From Gamarada debralockiae (Eukaryota > Ascomycota > Leotiomycetes > Helotiales > Hyphodiscaceae): a stretch of DNA of 64,000 nucleotides. Shown here piece after piece: positions 10,798 through 21,838 of this stretch (its first letter is position 1; each line of letters begins with the position of its first letter). Location: NCBI GenBank assembly GCA_002803225.1, contig NXFV01000306.1, forward strand, positions 1-64,000. Direction: 5' to 3'. A program made the position numbers and the translations under genes. The notes below the pieces were generated by a model. It had not been told where the DNA came from. It did not search any database and saw nothing but the letters and a program-made list of their open reading frames with translations.

Positions 10798-11240
10798 TTA
10801 ATACTCTCGAGTCACAGTTCTGCTAGCCACTTTACCTTGTGCTGCCTTCTTGCAAGGCTTTATGTGCACCGGCCAATCTAGAACCGGATGCTCTTTGCCA
10901 CAATAAGATACCACTCCACATCTCGCACATTTCTTTATGCCTCCGATCTTCTGGTATACCTGCAGGGTATAAGCTCTCCCGTATCCCTTGGGGTCGGATG
11001 AACCGGGTTCGCGGTAGCCCTCCCGACGTTGTTTTTGCCATAATATCCTATCAGATCACATTCGACTTTGTCACAAGCTGGATGAGAAATGAATTTGATG
11101 AAGGGATCGGCTACGATGTGAAAGGATGATACTGAAGCATGGCAACGGTGGTGGGCACAGATGCCGCACTGGCATTGAGAAGCGGTGAGAGCGGCTAGGT
11201 GGTGCTCTAGTAAGATGGGCATAACGGTATTCATGAAGGT
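10798..11240 (-). pseudogene. MYND zinc-finger protein fragment
   Basis: On the minus strand one frame encodes GIKKCARCGVVSYCGKEHPV followed by LDWPVHIKPCKKAAQG. This matches the MYND pattern (CxxC, then CxxxxH, DW, H and C) used for protein-protein contact. The frame is closed by TGA at about 11058 and ends with TAA at 10800. Upstream, another frame has a Cys/His-rich stretch (CQCGICAHHRCHA) and then ACDKVECDLIGYYG. No intron joining the two was found, so this is probably a decayed small gene, though an unrecognised splice is possible. Confidence 0.4.
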
Positions 11241-11699
11241 TTTCTTGTATTAGGGGTTGACTTGAGTTACATTGCGGTTGGCATTGACGAGACTGTGAGG
11301 GCATTGATGAGCTGAACTCGAAGCGTACGGGAATGGTTGCTATGTTTGATTATCAGGTTGATATTTGAAACCCGATTGTGAAGCTAAAAGCTGGAGGTCG
11401 GGAAGCTAGATGAGTGAAGCGAATGCAAGTGGCGTTACGTCGGAATACTGCAGAGGAAGGCCCGGCTGGCAAAGGATGGAGGTCCCCTGGTCTTTTGTTC
11501 GATTTCGTGGCCATTTGCGGGATAGTGGGTTGCAATAACCTCCAAGAGAAAGTAAGCTCAAGAAAAGGAGAAGAAATTCAAGGAAAAGAAGGAACCTGCG
11601 TGTCAGATGAATCTAAATTACATGGGTACTCCATTGCAATTGCGAGTAGGTTCAAGGCACTTACGGGTCTATTGATCCAAATCCAGCCTCAAAGCTCAC
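11241..11699. other. Gene-poor region downstream of the P450 relic
   Basis: The missing C-terminal half of the P450, including the heme-binding loop, is not found here. No other feature recognised. Confidence 0.35.
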
Positions 11700-13027
11700 C
11701 TACGACGGACGTCGCTTCACCTTAACCTCACATTCGACGATCGTTAAGAAGAGCATATATTTCCCAGCAGTTTCATCTGTCGCAACCCAATCCTCCCCCG
11801 GTAGTCGCGGAAATTTTACAAAGTTCCTGATACAACTCTTGCTGCAAGCCTGGGTCTCTGAAACAAAATCCATAATAGAAGTAATCGTCGAAGCAGTAGT
11901 ATCGCTGCCACTACCAATAGAACTAATCACCTCGGCCAGAACCTCATCTCCAGGAAGTGGTGACCCAGTATCAGGATCTTTGGCGTTCAAGATGAAGCTT
12001 AGCAGGCCTTTCCGAGATGTAGTTTCGGCTTTGCGCTTCCCGTAAGCTGCTCTTCCAAGTTTCTCGAGGTTTGCTTTGGCTCGCAAGCCATTGTGCCAGA
12101 AAGGGTTGATCCGCAGGTATTGCATCCAAGGTCTGAGCCAGTGGGACGTGGCTTAGAGCGTTGATGACTTCGCCTCTGGCGTCGATGGTGTTGATGAGGT
12201 TATAGTTATCACGTCCACTGACTAGTAATCCAAAGGACTCGCTGAGGGAATAGTCTCCTACTTTCTGGCAACTGACTTATTCGTACGATTTGAGCGATTC
12301 CACTTACCAATAACAACAAACGTAAGGAAGTTTGCTAAGGGAGCTTAGCAACGTGGTGGAAAGAAAAGGGTTGAGTGCTTACACCACCTGTAAAAATCTA
12401 TAGCCGTAGATGGGGCCTCTTTAAGGTGTTTCCGGAAGGCGCTAACTAGGTCTTGCATGTCCGCCGTCATGTAAGGTTCAAATTCCAGCATATTACTCAG
12501 AGAGAAAGCAGGGCTCACATATCTCCGCTTTCGTTGGTGGGTATGCGGGTCCCGACTGTTGAGGGCTGGCCGACTTGGAGGAAGGGTGCCACGATTCAGG
12601 AAATCGGACCCCCTCAGTTGACATCCAGAACTTATCTTCATAGAAAGGGCATTTCAAGAATCTTATATTATGGCCGCATATTTCCGAAACTGCTTTGGGA
12701 TCACTGATCGAGATGTAGTTGGGTGTGATTCGCACGATGCTGCCGTACTTTTTGTGATGCTCTTGAACCCATTGCGAGTGTCTGGCCATGCGACACTGAA
12801 GTACGAGGGAAGGTGGCGAGAGCTTTGACAAGGGACTGGGATACTTCCTCAGAGAAGGTCGGATTGCTACAACAACCAGGTATAAGGTCTGCATCACCGG
12901 CAATTAGTACGAAGATAGTTCCTTGATTGAGAATATTCACATATAGAACGGTTGCCACAATGACTGACAACGCTAGATTTCCCACAATCGGCGGGATAAC
13001 TTCAGGACTTAAGCTTGTAGCCATCAT
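11700..13027 (-). pseudogene. Cytochrome P450 pseudogene
   Basis: Pieces of one P450 lie in order but in different frames. They are: an N-terminal membrane anchor (MATSLSPEVIPPIVGNLALS, 13024 on); the early catalytic domain (HSQWVQEHHKKYGSIVRITP, ISISDPKAVSEICGHN); the C-helix region (RDPHTHQRKRRYVSPAFSLS); and the I-helix oxygen-activation motif (EVISSIGSGSDTTAST), then EDWVATDETAGK. Sequence is lost before a usable K-helix ExxR, and no heme-ligand Cys loop follows. At least three frame changes plus the 3' truncation make it non-functional. The ancestor was an ER-anchored monooxygenase of secondary metabolism or detoxification. Confidence 0.75.
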
Positions 13028-13344
13028 TTCTGATTCAGGATGATATAAACGGTGTAGATATGTAAAATGCGGAAAGGAAACTCCATGCCAAAGGAGCGCG
13101 TTCCTATTTATGTAAGAGTTGAGACACTGGAGTTTCAAGAAAGGTGAGGTAAGATTTGAATTGCTCTCGAGGTAAAACTTACAACTCAAGCTTGTCATGG
13201 TGGGAATACGAGTCAAAAGGCTGAAGAGGGGTAGTTTAAGCTTGAACTTAGCTCGAAACGCCTATAATCAGATAGCTTAGAATATCTCTTTGTCCTTAAT
13301 ACCTTCTTATTATGTACCTTGTTTCTATGCTTATGTATTTTATC

Positions 13345-13600
13345 TCAAGTCTGTGTTTTGTAGTGGTAGTGGCAGTAGCAGAAGCTGTTGATGACTGGCA
13401 GAATGGGCTGTGGACTTGACCCGTCTAGTGGTAGTGATATACCTTGGAAATCATAGTCAAATCCTAGCTGTCTAATATATTTGTTGACTTGTTTTTGAGA
13501 CTTGATTCTTACTAGGTGTTTGTAATACAAGTGGCTACTTAGTGCTGCTGGCTTCACTGTGCACTGGCAGCTATTGTATTATCATTTGGTATCTTTGTGA
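13345..13600 (-). pseudogene. OrsD-like C2H2 domain fragment
   Basis: The minus strand reads CQCTVKPAALSSHLYYKHLV, then IRQLGFDYDFQGI. This resembles the zinc-finger start of fungal OrsD-like (DUF3505) proteins, which are common near repeats and in decayed regions. Only about 75 codons survive, with no downstream continuation. Confidence 0.4.
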
Positions 13601-13633
13601 CATTGAATATAATTGAAGCAGTAATGGTTTTAT

Positions 13634-13680
13634 ATAACCCTAATATTTATAATTAACCCTAACCTCAAAAAAATAACCCG
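13634..13680. repeat. Interstitial telomere-like motifs
   Basis: Degenerate (TAACCC)n text: ATAACCCTAAT, TTAACCCTAACC and AATAACCCGAAACC within about 45 bp. Short and imperfect, so possibly chance. Confidence 0.35.
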
Positions 13681-15014
13681 AAACCTGAGTTCTACTACCG
13701 CCGCTGCTATCGCCTGCTAAATCAAGTTAACACAGCTAGAGTCAAGTCGAGCGCAATAGAGCACAGGCTATAATCTATAGTGGAGCCATACACAAAATGC
13801 CTGAATCTAGACTCGTTTTGGGAATTCGCTACGAGCAACGGAATCTGAATGGTCCAAAAATAACTCCCGGAAGTTTCGAACATCAACGTAAACATGTTGG
13901 CGATTTAAGGAAATTTATCGCGGAGGCGGACTTTGTATACTTAAAGTTAGAATCCGTGAAAATCTACTCATCCTGATTGTGGCCGAGAACTAAATGATGG
14001 CTACCAGCTTCCCGGTCTCTTCCCAGTATTCGGTTGTGGTCCGTGGAGTGACGGGTTATCAAGTTCATTCAGAGTCTGCAGTCGCATCCACCTTGCCGCT
14101 GGCGCGAAGAATCGATTACACAGGCATCTTTATCGATGATTGAAAAAAGCATCCGGCAATGTTAGATCCCCTGCCATCCAAACAGAACAGGTACGCAAAA
14201 GCCAGGGAACGAGGCAACGGTAGAAGAGAGGCCAAGATCCCCAAGATCCCTAAGATCCCTAAAGCCTCTTGAGAAGGCACCAGCCGTGGTCGAATGATGG
14301 GTTTTAGGATTATTAGAACCAATTTAGATCCACTCTTTCTCTTGATGAATTTATTGCTCAGGGAAAGACAAAGTCTGGCAGCAAGTCTTACAGAAGACAC
14401 CGTGACTCGTCGCTTTTCGCATTCGGCTTGATAACAGGGAAGATTAAGAAGGGGCTTGTTCCTGTTGGGGAGGAGATTTAGGAATCAATTTGTAAGCCGG
14501 TGCTGCCGAAGATGACATGAGCGCATGGCAGTACGTTGTTTACAGGAACGCTTCGAGAGGAATAAAAGACATTCCGTCTGCTTTCACTTGCAGCCTTTGA
14601 TAAGGAGTCATGTTCGGCGAGGTCAGACTTCTGCATTCTGGATGCGAATATCCAATAGAGATTGCTCGAAGCATTTGAGCAACTTGCCTGACGATTGTGA
14701 TCACGTTCAAAACTTCAACCCCATGTTGAGGGACATGCCTGTGAATACGAGGCTAAGCGATTACTGAATTAAAATTTGCAAGCAGTGATTGGTGCCCTCT
14801 AGCCTCCCATATGTGGCCGCCGTTTAATGCACGGCTGAGGACTTCAGCTGCCTAAATTTTTCAACTTCAAATAATCAAACTCACGATGCTTTAATCATGA
14901 ATCTCCTCCCCAACATTATCGCTCTCTAAGTCCTCTCTTTCCTTCCTACAGTCGTTTCTGTGTCTAGTATTTATCTTGATAATTCAATAATTCCTCTCGT
15001 TCGCCATAATAAAC
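13681..15014. other. Gene-poor region
   Basis: No gene recognised. Contains a small direct repeat of AAGATCCC/TAAGATCCC at about 14231-14262. The final 150 bp are C/T-rich and probably the former promoter of the surface-protein pseudogene. Confidence 0.4.
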
Positions 15015-16137
15015 ATGATGAACTTTGTATTTTCACACAGCCTTGCGCTCTTCTCAACCTTTCACTGGCATTGCCACCGCGATGCAACCTCAACACGGCA
15101 GGGCCAGATTGGGACTACACAGCCAACGACTTGGCCAATACCACTTCTCAATCCTGTAAAGATGCTTACAGCGCCGATATCAACTGTGACGTCACACTCC
15201 TCGGCCTTGTAGCCTTCGACAACAGTTGCACAACGTCTTGCAAAGATTCTCTAGACAGCTATGTGGCAGGCGTGCAAGCGACTTGCACGGCACCGGGAGA
15301 CAAGTCTCAGGAATCTGGGAGGAGACAATGTCGATATGTATCTAGATCCTGTAGAGATTGTTAGGCAGATTTTTCAATACACCTTTACATCGGACTACGC
15401 CAAATCTTCGTGGGTCTGCAAGCATCCCAAAACCAAGCCTCACTTCTAATGACTATTGTAGCAATGGTTCATACTGTTACTTCGAACTCACTGCCAACGT
15501 AGATTCCTCCTCAAGCGACGAATGCGTACAGTAGAACCTCTCTATAAGCATCCTGTAGATAAGCATACCTGACCAATAAGCATGCGACCCTCGGTCCCAA
15601 GCAAAATTTAGTGTGTTATATTCCCCTGGGTATAAGCATAACCTGACTTATAAGCATGCAATCCTTGGTCCCGAGCGTATGCTTATAGAGAGGTTCTACT
15701 GTAGTCCAGTTCTATATAGTGGCACACGATTGCCCCGCTTCTGCAAAAGAGTTAATTACGACTGGTTGGTATCGAGGGGATCTTGGTGGGCGGACGAATT
15801 TGCCACTGGTTGGACTAGACTGACTGAGGTCTGCGGAGTGGCTGGAGATAATAGCACTTCGTCTTCGAATTCGACCGAGATGAGTCAGGTACGGCAACGG
15901 GGACTACGACTGCTGTGCTGGGCACGGAAACAAGTACGGCATCGGGGTCCTCAGCGGCAAGGGACAGCGACTTCTTCGACTTCATCAGCTGCGTCAACTT
16001 CTACACCCACCTCAAAGAGCTCTCCAACGGCCTCGACCAATGCTGGAACTTTTCTCGGGCCTGGAAATGTTGTTGGTACGGCGTTCTTGAGCTTGGTTTA
16101 TGCTTGCTTTGTCGTCTGGATATCCATAGTATATTAG
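15015..16137 (+). pseudogene. Secreted, Ser/Thr-rich GPI-anchored-type protein, broken by MITE and frameshifts
   Basis: Starts with a hydrophobic leader near 15015. It continues in other frames with a Cys-rich ectodomain (DWDYTANDLANTTSQSCKDA, CTTSCKDSLDSYVAGVQATC, DPVEIVRQIFQYTFTSDYAK). It then reaches WWADEFATGWTRLTEVCGVA and a Ser/Thr-rich stalk (ATSSTSSAASTSTPTSKSSP). It ends in a hydrophobic tail (GTAFLSLVYACFVVWISIVY) like a GPI-anchor signal. At least four frame changes are needed, and a 173-bp inverted-repeat element sits in the ectodomain. The layout resembles fungal cell-wall proteins and LysM-like surface proteins, but no LysM domain is evident. Confidence 0.65.
15529..15701. mobile_element. 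MITE with perfect terminal inverted repeats (pogo/Tc1-like)
   Basis: A 173-bp element flanked by TA on both sides (15527-15528, 15702-15703). Its ends are perfect 23-bp inverted repeats beginning CAGTAGAACCTCTCTATAAG. The interior has two diverged direct copies of a roughly 45-bp unit (each with ATAAGCATGC and a TTGGTCCC/TCGGTCCC motif) and no coding capacity. TA duplication and CAGT-type ends point to pogo/Fot-type transposase acting in trans. It interrupts the surface-protein pseudogene. Confidence 0.9.
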
Positions 16138-17264
16138 CGAATCAATCATGTCCGTCACGATACCGCTTTGATTGGAATACAGGATACCAGTCCTTCAGAC
16201 CGCTAAGGAGGACTGGACAACTCAGATTGTGACGATATTTCTTGAAATATCCATCCCTAACTGTACGGTAGTTGAAGCATTTAGGCAGTGAAATCCTCTA
16301 GAGCTAACTCGTCCATCGTTCCCGGTGTCTGAGCGTTCTGAGATCTTCTATTCCGATTAATCCAGTAGCACATATTTAGGTTATTTGGGCTTGATCTAGG
16401 TAAGAGGGTCTTCGCGCCAGGCAATCAACGTCCAAAATACCAGCGGGGCTGAATTATCTTTCGTGGTCGTCTAGTATCTTGGTGATATTTTTCTATCCCA
16501 GCCTCTTGGAACTGCCTTGAGTCTCCAAGTAATCTGGCACATGATGAGGGGGGGGGGAAGAGAACCTCAACATCTACAGTAGGCACAAAAGATGAATCTT
16601 TGTGCAACAGCAGCCAATTTTCTCCTGTAAGAATTGATGAAGCCTTGAGGCTCTTCAGAATTTTGAAAGTCTAGAATGGCCATAAGCGCCCAGAGGCTTT
16701 GCACAGCCTCAACTACGGTGGCCGGATCAAGTCGTTGCCCCGCGCCATGACACGATTGACAAGCAGCGCCAAACGAGGGGACTTTCGCCTCATTCTAGCA
16801 CCTTATCCACCCGGTCCACCTACATTCATTGAATCCAAACTTGAATCTCCACGACCCAGACGACGCAGCCTGCACGGCCAAGTGAATCTCGTTGTTTTAT
16901 TAAGGAGCTCAGCCTTCTACGTAACCCCGACATTGATTGCGCAAATAGCTGCTGAGATCCGCATAAGCCACGACGACCGCCGCTTGCCTGCGCTGTGTAC
17001 CTGCATACCATCGATCAACACCCAGCACGAGACATCGCCAGTTAAGATTGATACCTGCGACCCTGCGTGAAGAGAGAACGGCATTGTCTGTATATCATCA
17101 TCCGCTCTGAACATGTCCCGGATGGAGCTGACAGCCTTTGTGTTTTGCAGAATCACCACAGCCTCCTGACAGTCCGGCGCTTTTGATCGTACTTCACGTC
17201 CGCGAATCGCTTCGAAATCGCATATCTGTGGTGGTTGAGGAAGGTCAATAAGTGATTAGATAAA
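16138..17264. other. Intergenic region upstream of NCS1
   Basis: About 1.1 kb without a recognisable gene; includes a poly-G run near 16549. The 3' part should hold the NCS1 promoter. Confidence 0.4.
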
Positions 17265-18728
17265 ATGGGTAAATCGTAAGTAGACGAATTTTATGGTTAT
17301 CTACACATCCCCGCATGCTGCATGGCATCTTCACCACACCAAGCGGGCGACCTCAAGGGAAAGCTAAACACACTCTTGACCTTCGAGGTGCTCGAGAAGG
17401 TTACCCTCAACGATTCGAATTGGCTGGTTCGCTCCAGATGTCGCGCAACTCTGAGTCCTCGACCAAGGTCTTCCACCTCCCTGATCTGATGAAGCTGGAG
17501 GACAAGGCTTTTGCGACGCAAAACTTGTCAGATACGGTCACAGTTTGGGCAATTCCATATTACGCGCAGCGCAAGTACTGGTTCAAGATATTTATCGGAT
17601 TCAACTATGGCCTCTTTGCTTCCCTCCTCACTCACTGGACTCTGCATGGCATCCCAGACCCAACCTTCAGCGACGAGAATGTCAGAATCTACCAATACCT
17701 CGCAGGAGATGCTGGCTTTCAACCCATGGAGGAGATATTTGGCGACCTGAAAATCAAACCTGCTCGCAAACTAAAGCCCAAGACTTCCCTTGACACAATC
17801 TCTCACACCCGCAAACGCAACTCAGATCTGGCCCCTGCTGAAGTTTCCCCGCCGCGATCTCCTTCCATCATGTCTCTGAAGTCAAAGCTATCATTCGATA
17901 GTTTCAAATTTGGACTCCGCCGAACCTCCAACAAGCTGGACATTGGAAACATCGCTGCGCAAGCTGTTGAAGGTGAAGATGAACTAACTGGAGACCTTAG
18001 GCAATCCAAGCTCTCCCAGGAGCAGCTCAGTGAACTTCAGAGATCCACCCACTTCGACAAGAAGGAGTTGCAGCAATGGTACAAAGGTGAGTTCACCGTA
18101 CACCTCTCCAATATGCTCTTGCTAATATGTCTCCAGGTTTCTTGAAAGACTGTCCCTCTGGCATGCTCACCAAGGAGGAATTCCAGAAGATTTACCGACA
18201 ATTCTTCCCCTTCGGCGACCCTTCTTCCTTCGCGGATTATGTGTTCAACGTCTTCGATAGCGATAAGTCTGGTTCGATCGATTTCAAGGAGTTCATCTGC
18301 GCTCTCAGTGTCACAAGCAGAGGAAAGATGGAGGATAAGCTCGATTGGGCATTCCAGCTCTATGATATTGACGGCGATGGAAAGATCAGTTATGATGAGA
18401 TGCTGGCGATCGTTGAGGCAATCTACAAGATGGTAAGTCTGCAACCAATAACCCTTGTTTGAGGTCACGTGGACACGATTGTGTCCGCATGAGACCAGTC
18501 CTTCGTCAATGTAGTGAGTTTGAACGATGTGCTAATTGCCCGAAACAGGTCGGTTCCATGGTGAAGCTCCCCGCAGACGAAGATACCCCTGAGAAGCGAG
18601 TGAAGAAGATCTTCCGCATGATGGACAAAGACGAGAACGGCAGTCTGGATATGGAGGAATTCAAGGAGGGCAGCAAGCGCGATGAGACGATTGTATCAGC
18701 CTTGTCACTCTACGACGGTCTCGTTTGA
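17265..18728 (+). CDS. NCS1: Neuronal calcium sensor 1 / frequenin
   Basis: Four exons (17265-17275, 18001-18086, 18137-18432, 18549-18728) give 190 aa, the canonical NCS-1 length. Exon 1 is only 11 nt (MGKS). It joins across a 725-nt intron to give [20 protein letters not shown], with Gly2 and Ser6 forming an N-myristoylation site. Canonical EF-hand loops are seen at [26 protein letters not shown] and [13 protein letters not shown]; the first hand carries the family's CPSGML variant and is non-binding. Family members activate phosphatidylinositol 4-kinase at membranes in a calcium-dependent way. The long first intron contains an open frame that runs in frame into exon 2 (see findings). Confidence 0.93.
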
Positions 18729-19189
18729 TTGTTCTGTTTTGGATGCGAGCGATTTCGATGTTGGCAGGTTAGACGGAGGGCGGTCTCCACGACTCCTAGG
18801 GTACTTTCTCCACTTTTGTATGCCCTGCGAAGATATGAATCATGGATGGATGGTCGATGTGGTCTTATATGGGAATGGGGAACGGCAGAGTGGTATTATT
18901 GCATGTTTTCAGCGTGGCCTGGCAAGTTTCCTGGGCTAGATACCGTGGCATGACTGATGATCGACATGCAATGAAAAAAGGATTCATGAATTGGGTTTTC
19001 AGATTGGTGATTAATTCGGTTCTTTGATCTCTACTCCATACACCGTCAAGTGATGCCTCCACTCTCGTACGTCATGTTTCATTATACCAACACTCTTAAT
19101 CCAACACGCATTCGTATATCCATAATCATACTCTCAACAAACCTTCCCCGGCCCGTATCTCATTCAATCAAACTAAATGAACGAACGAT
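18729..19189. other. Convergent intergenic region
   Basis: Shared 3' flank of NCS1 and the 741-aa gene; probably two 3' UTRs. Nothing else seen. Confidence 0.45.
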
Positions 19190-21838
19190 TTACTTCTTAT
19201 GTTTGCGGCTTCCTCCCTTACCCTTCTTCTGCGACTTCTTTGACTGCTTACCACTCACACCATCCCCAGCACCAGCTTCTTTCGCAAGCGCCCTCTCAGC
19301 AATAACCCTCGCCCGCCCCGCCTCCTGCTTCTCCCTCACCTCCATCCGTCTACGAATCTGCGCCTCAACAGCATCATTAACCGGCACCTGCTTCTTCGCA
19401 TCCACCACCTTCGCCGCCTTCTTAGCAGCAACGCTCTGTCCCATCCCCGCTGCGACTCCAGCCTCATATTCAGCAGCCAGTTCGGCCTCATAAGCTTCGA
19501 AATCCGCACCGTCTTCGGGGGAGAACATGAACGCATGCATCTCGGCTGCTGTGAATCCTTGACTGTCGAGAATATGTTGATGGTGGGGATTGGTGCTGGC
19601 TTTGGCGTAGTATTCTTCGCGGATTTTCCGCGCTTCGCCGGCTCGTCGGATCTGTTCAGCTTCGTCGCAGTCCATGAAATTTAGGTTCTTTTGGGCTTCC
19701 TGTCCGAGGCCGGGAAGACTAAAATATCCGGGGTTGGCAATTGTTCAATTGAGGTGAGTGATTAGAATAATGCTGATTTCTTTGATATCCGGTGGTAGCT
19801 CAACAAATGTGAGAGATTAGTAATCGACTTACTTCGTTTCTCCTTTCTCCCACTTCCTACCAGCAATGAGCATAGCACGGTACTGTTCAGCTCTAAGATT
19901 GATCTCAACCTCCAACCTAGCCTCTCTCTTCTTCCACTTCTCGTGAGCTACGGAAGGAAAGCCCTTGGAGAGCTGAGCTTCGGCACCCTGTGCGAGTCGC
20001 ACCTTACGAGAGCCCATAGTTCTCTTAAAGCACTCCACATCTTGCTCGATCTCGGCTGCGTCTTCTTCGTCGGTTTTGTTGGGCTTGCTAGGATGCTGAG
20101 AAGGAACGAGTCCTCTTTGAGGGGGATACATGCCGTCGAAGGGATGGAATCCCGCGAAAGAACCTCCTCCTTGATAGGGGTTGGCTGATGAAGCTGCTGT
20201 CACACTGTTTAGGTTCGTTCGGTTAGTTTAGAGGATTGAAAGGTGGAAGCATTGGTTTTTAGAAGAGACTTACTGTGTGCCTTCTCCTTGAGAAAGAATC
20301 CACGCTTCAGACGAAGCCCGTCCTTGAGAAGCAATCTCTCCCTGAGAGTCAAACTCTCCTAGATAAGGGACCAATCTCGGAGAACTCGCTCTCTGCCTAA
20401 TACTCGCTGTGTTAGTTGGAGTGATTCAAAGGCGGAAAGGGATTGGGTGTTGCTTACCGTGCGCCAGCTCCATGAGAAGGAACTGCACTTAGAGAGGCAA
20501 CCACTCCTTGAGATGCAACTACTCCTTGAGATGCAACCACTCCTTGAGATGCAACCACTCCTTGAGAAATACCAACATTCTGAGAAGTACCAACATCTTC
20601 AGTAGTACCAACGTAGTGAGTAGTAATAACATCCTGATCAGTACCGACACGTTGTGATGGGGCAACTTCAGGTCGAGGTCCGAGTACCTTCTCACGCTCA
20701 GCCCTGTATAGGTGCCCGAGACGTCTCTTTCGATATTCCATCACTGCGAAACGCCGCGCATCCTCGTTCTTGTTCACGGCTTTTAGTTCATTCGCGATCG
20801 AACTTGAAGAGGCTGGAAATTGGGTATTGCCGTCCTGACTCGAACTGAGTGAGACTTGACTGCTGTCGGTCCTACTCGAACCCGCTGGAGCTTGCGTACT
20901 GGCGGGGTTACTCAAAGTCGCTGCAGCCTGTGTATTAATCGCTTTACTCGGGCTTGCTGGACATTGGCTATTAGCGACCTTTGCGGAACTGAGAGCTTTC
21001 CGTGCAGCTATGCGTTCTTCTTTCGACATGACCATCCAGGTTTGCAAGTTTTTGACCTCATCATTCGTCCAATGATCGAGCTTCAAGTACTTTCTGAAGT
21101 CCTCAATGGGGGAATTGACGATAGCTTGGACCTGTGCGTCGGTGTCGATTTCCTGTAGAAGATCCGGGTCAGTAATCCCTCGGTATGGTCAGCGATCCCA
21201 ATTACTGACCTGCTGGGTTTTGCCTTTATCCTTTCCGCCACTTTCAACCTTCTCAGTACCAACGAATACTAGAGAGACAGGGACGTTAGTAATAGCTCAT
21301 CTTATTTGGGTGATTCTGGGTATCTGCTCACGAACCTTTCATTGGGCATTTAATCTTGGCTTCCCCTTGAATCACTTCCTCTTCTGTTTTGTCCTCTTCC
21401 TCTCCCTCGGAGTCCGTCAGAAAGTCCTCTCCCGTCTCCGTATTCCACGTAATCTCTCCACCCTCGCTTTCGAATTGTGCTTCATCGAGAGCCAGGTTGA
21501 ACTCCTATGTGGAAATTAGCAATCGTTCAGTTTATTGCAACGAGTCTGAGCATACTGACCTTCAAATACAACACGACCCGATTCCAATGTAGCCAGTTGA
21601 TTTGCACTTTATGCATGACCTCTTCGATTTGGACATTCATACCCCACGTCAAGCCCTTTGCTTGCTCCAAGGTCAAGCCTGGGTGAACAAGTGACAACAG
21701 GGGGTCACCTGAAGGAGCATGATGAGAGGAGGAGGCGCGGTAGGGTTGCTTGTGCCGGAGTTTGTGGGGATGAGGGATCGAACTCGTTCTTATGCGTTGA
21801 GACATGATGAGCAATTGGGCTTGCGGATAGGTAGTCAT
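19190..21838 (-). CDS. Unrecognised 741-aa charged protein with SQGVVA repeats
   Basis: Seven exons (21838-21560, 21504-21336, 21268-21210, 21152-20458, 20396-20274, 20204-19833, 19718-19190) splice in frame throughout to 741 aa. Introns are 55-114 nt with GT...AG ends. The N-terminus has MSQRIRTSSIPHPHKLRHKQ and a helical LTLEQAKGLTWGMNVQIEEV. An acidic region follows (DSEGEEEDKTEEEV), then a Ser/Gln-rich linker with about four tandem SQGVVA hexapeptides near 20490-20580. The C-terminal part is helical and charged (REARLEVEINLRAEQYRAML, DEAEQIRRAGEARKIREEYY). It ends in a Lys-rich tail (KKSQKKGKGGSRKHKK), suggesting a nuclear or nucleolar protein. No known family recognised. The gene model is supported by frame continuity at all six junctions. 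Confidence 0.7.
20490..20580 (-). repeat. 18-bp coding minisatellite (SQGVVA repeats)
   Basis: Near-identical 18-bp units (CTCCTTGAGATGCAACCA on the plus strand), about four in a row, inside the large exon of the 741-aa gene. Length differences between strains would keep the frame. Confidence 0.85.

Noticed and set aside
16549..16558. Poly-G run as a G-quadruplex regulator
   Set aside because: A single run without the other G-tracts needed.
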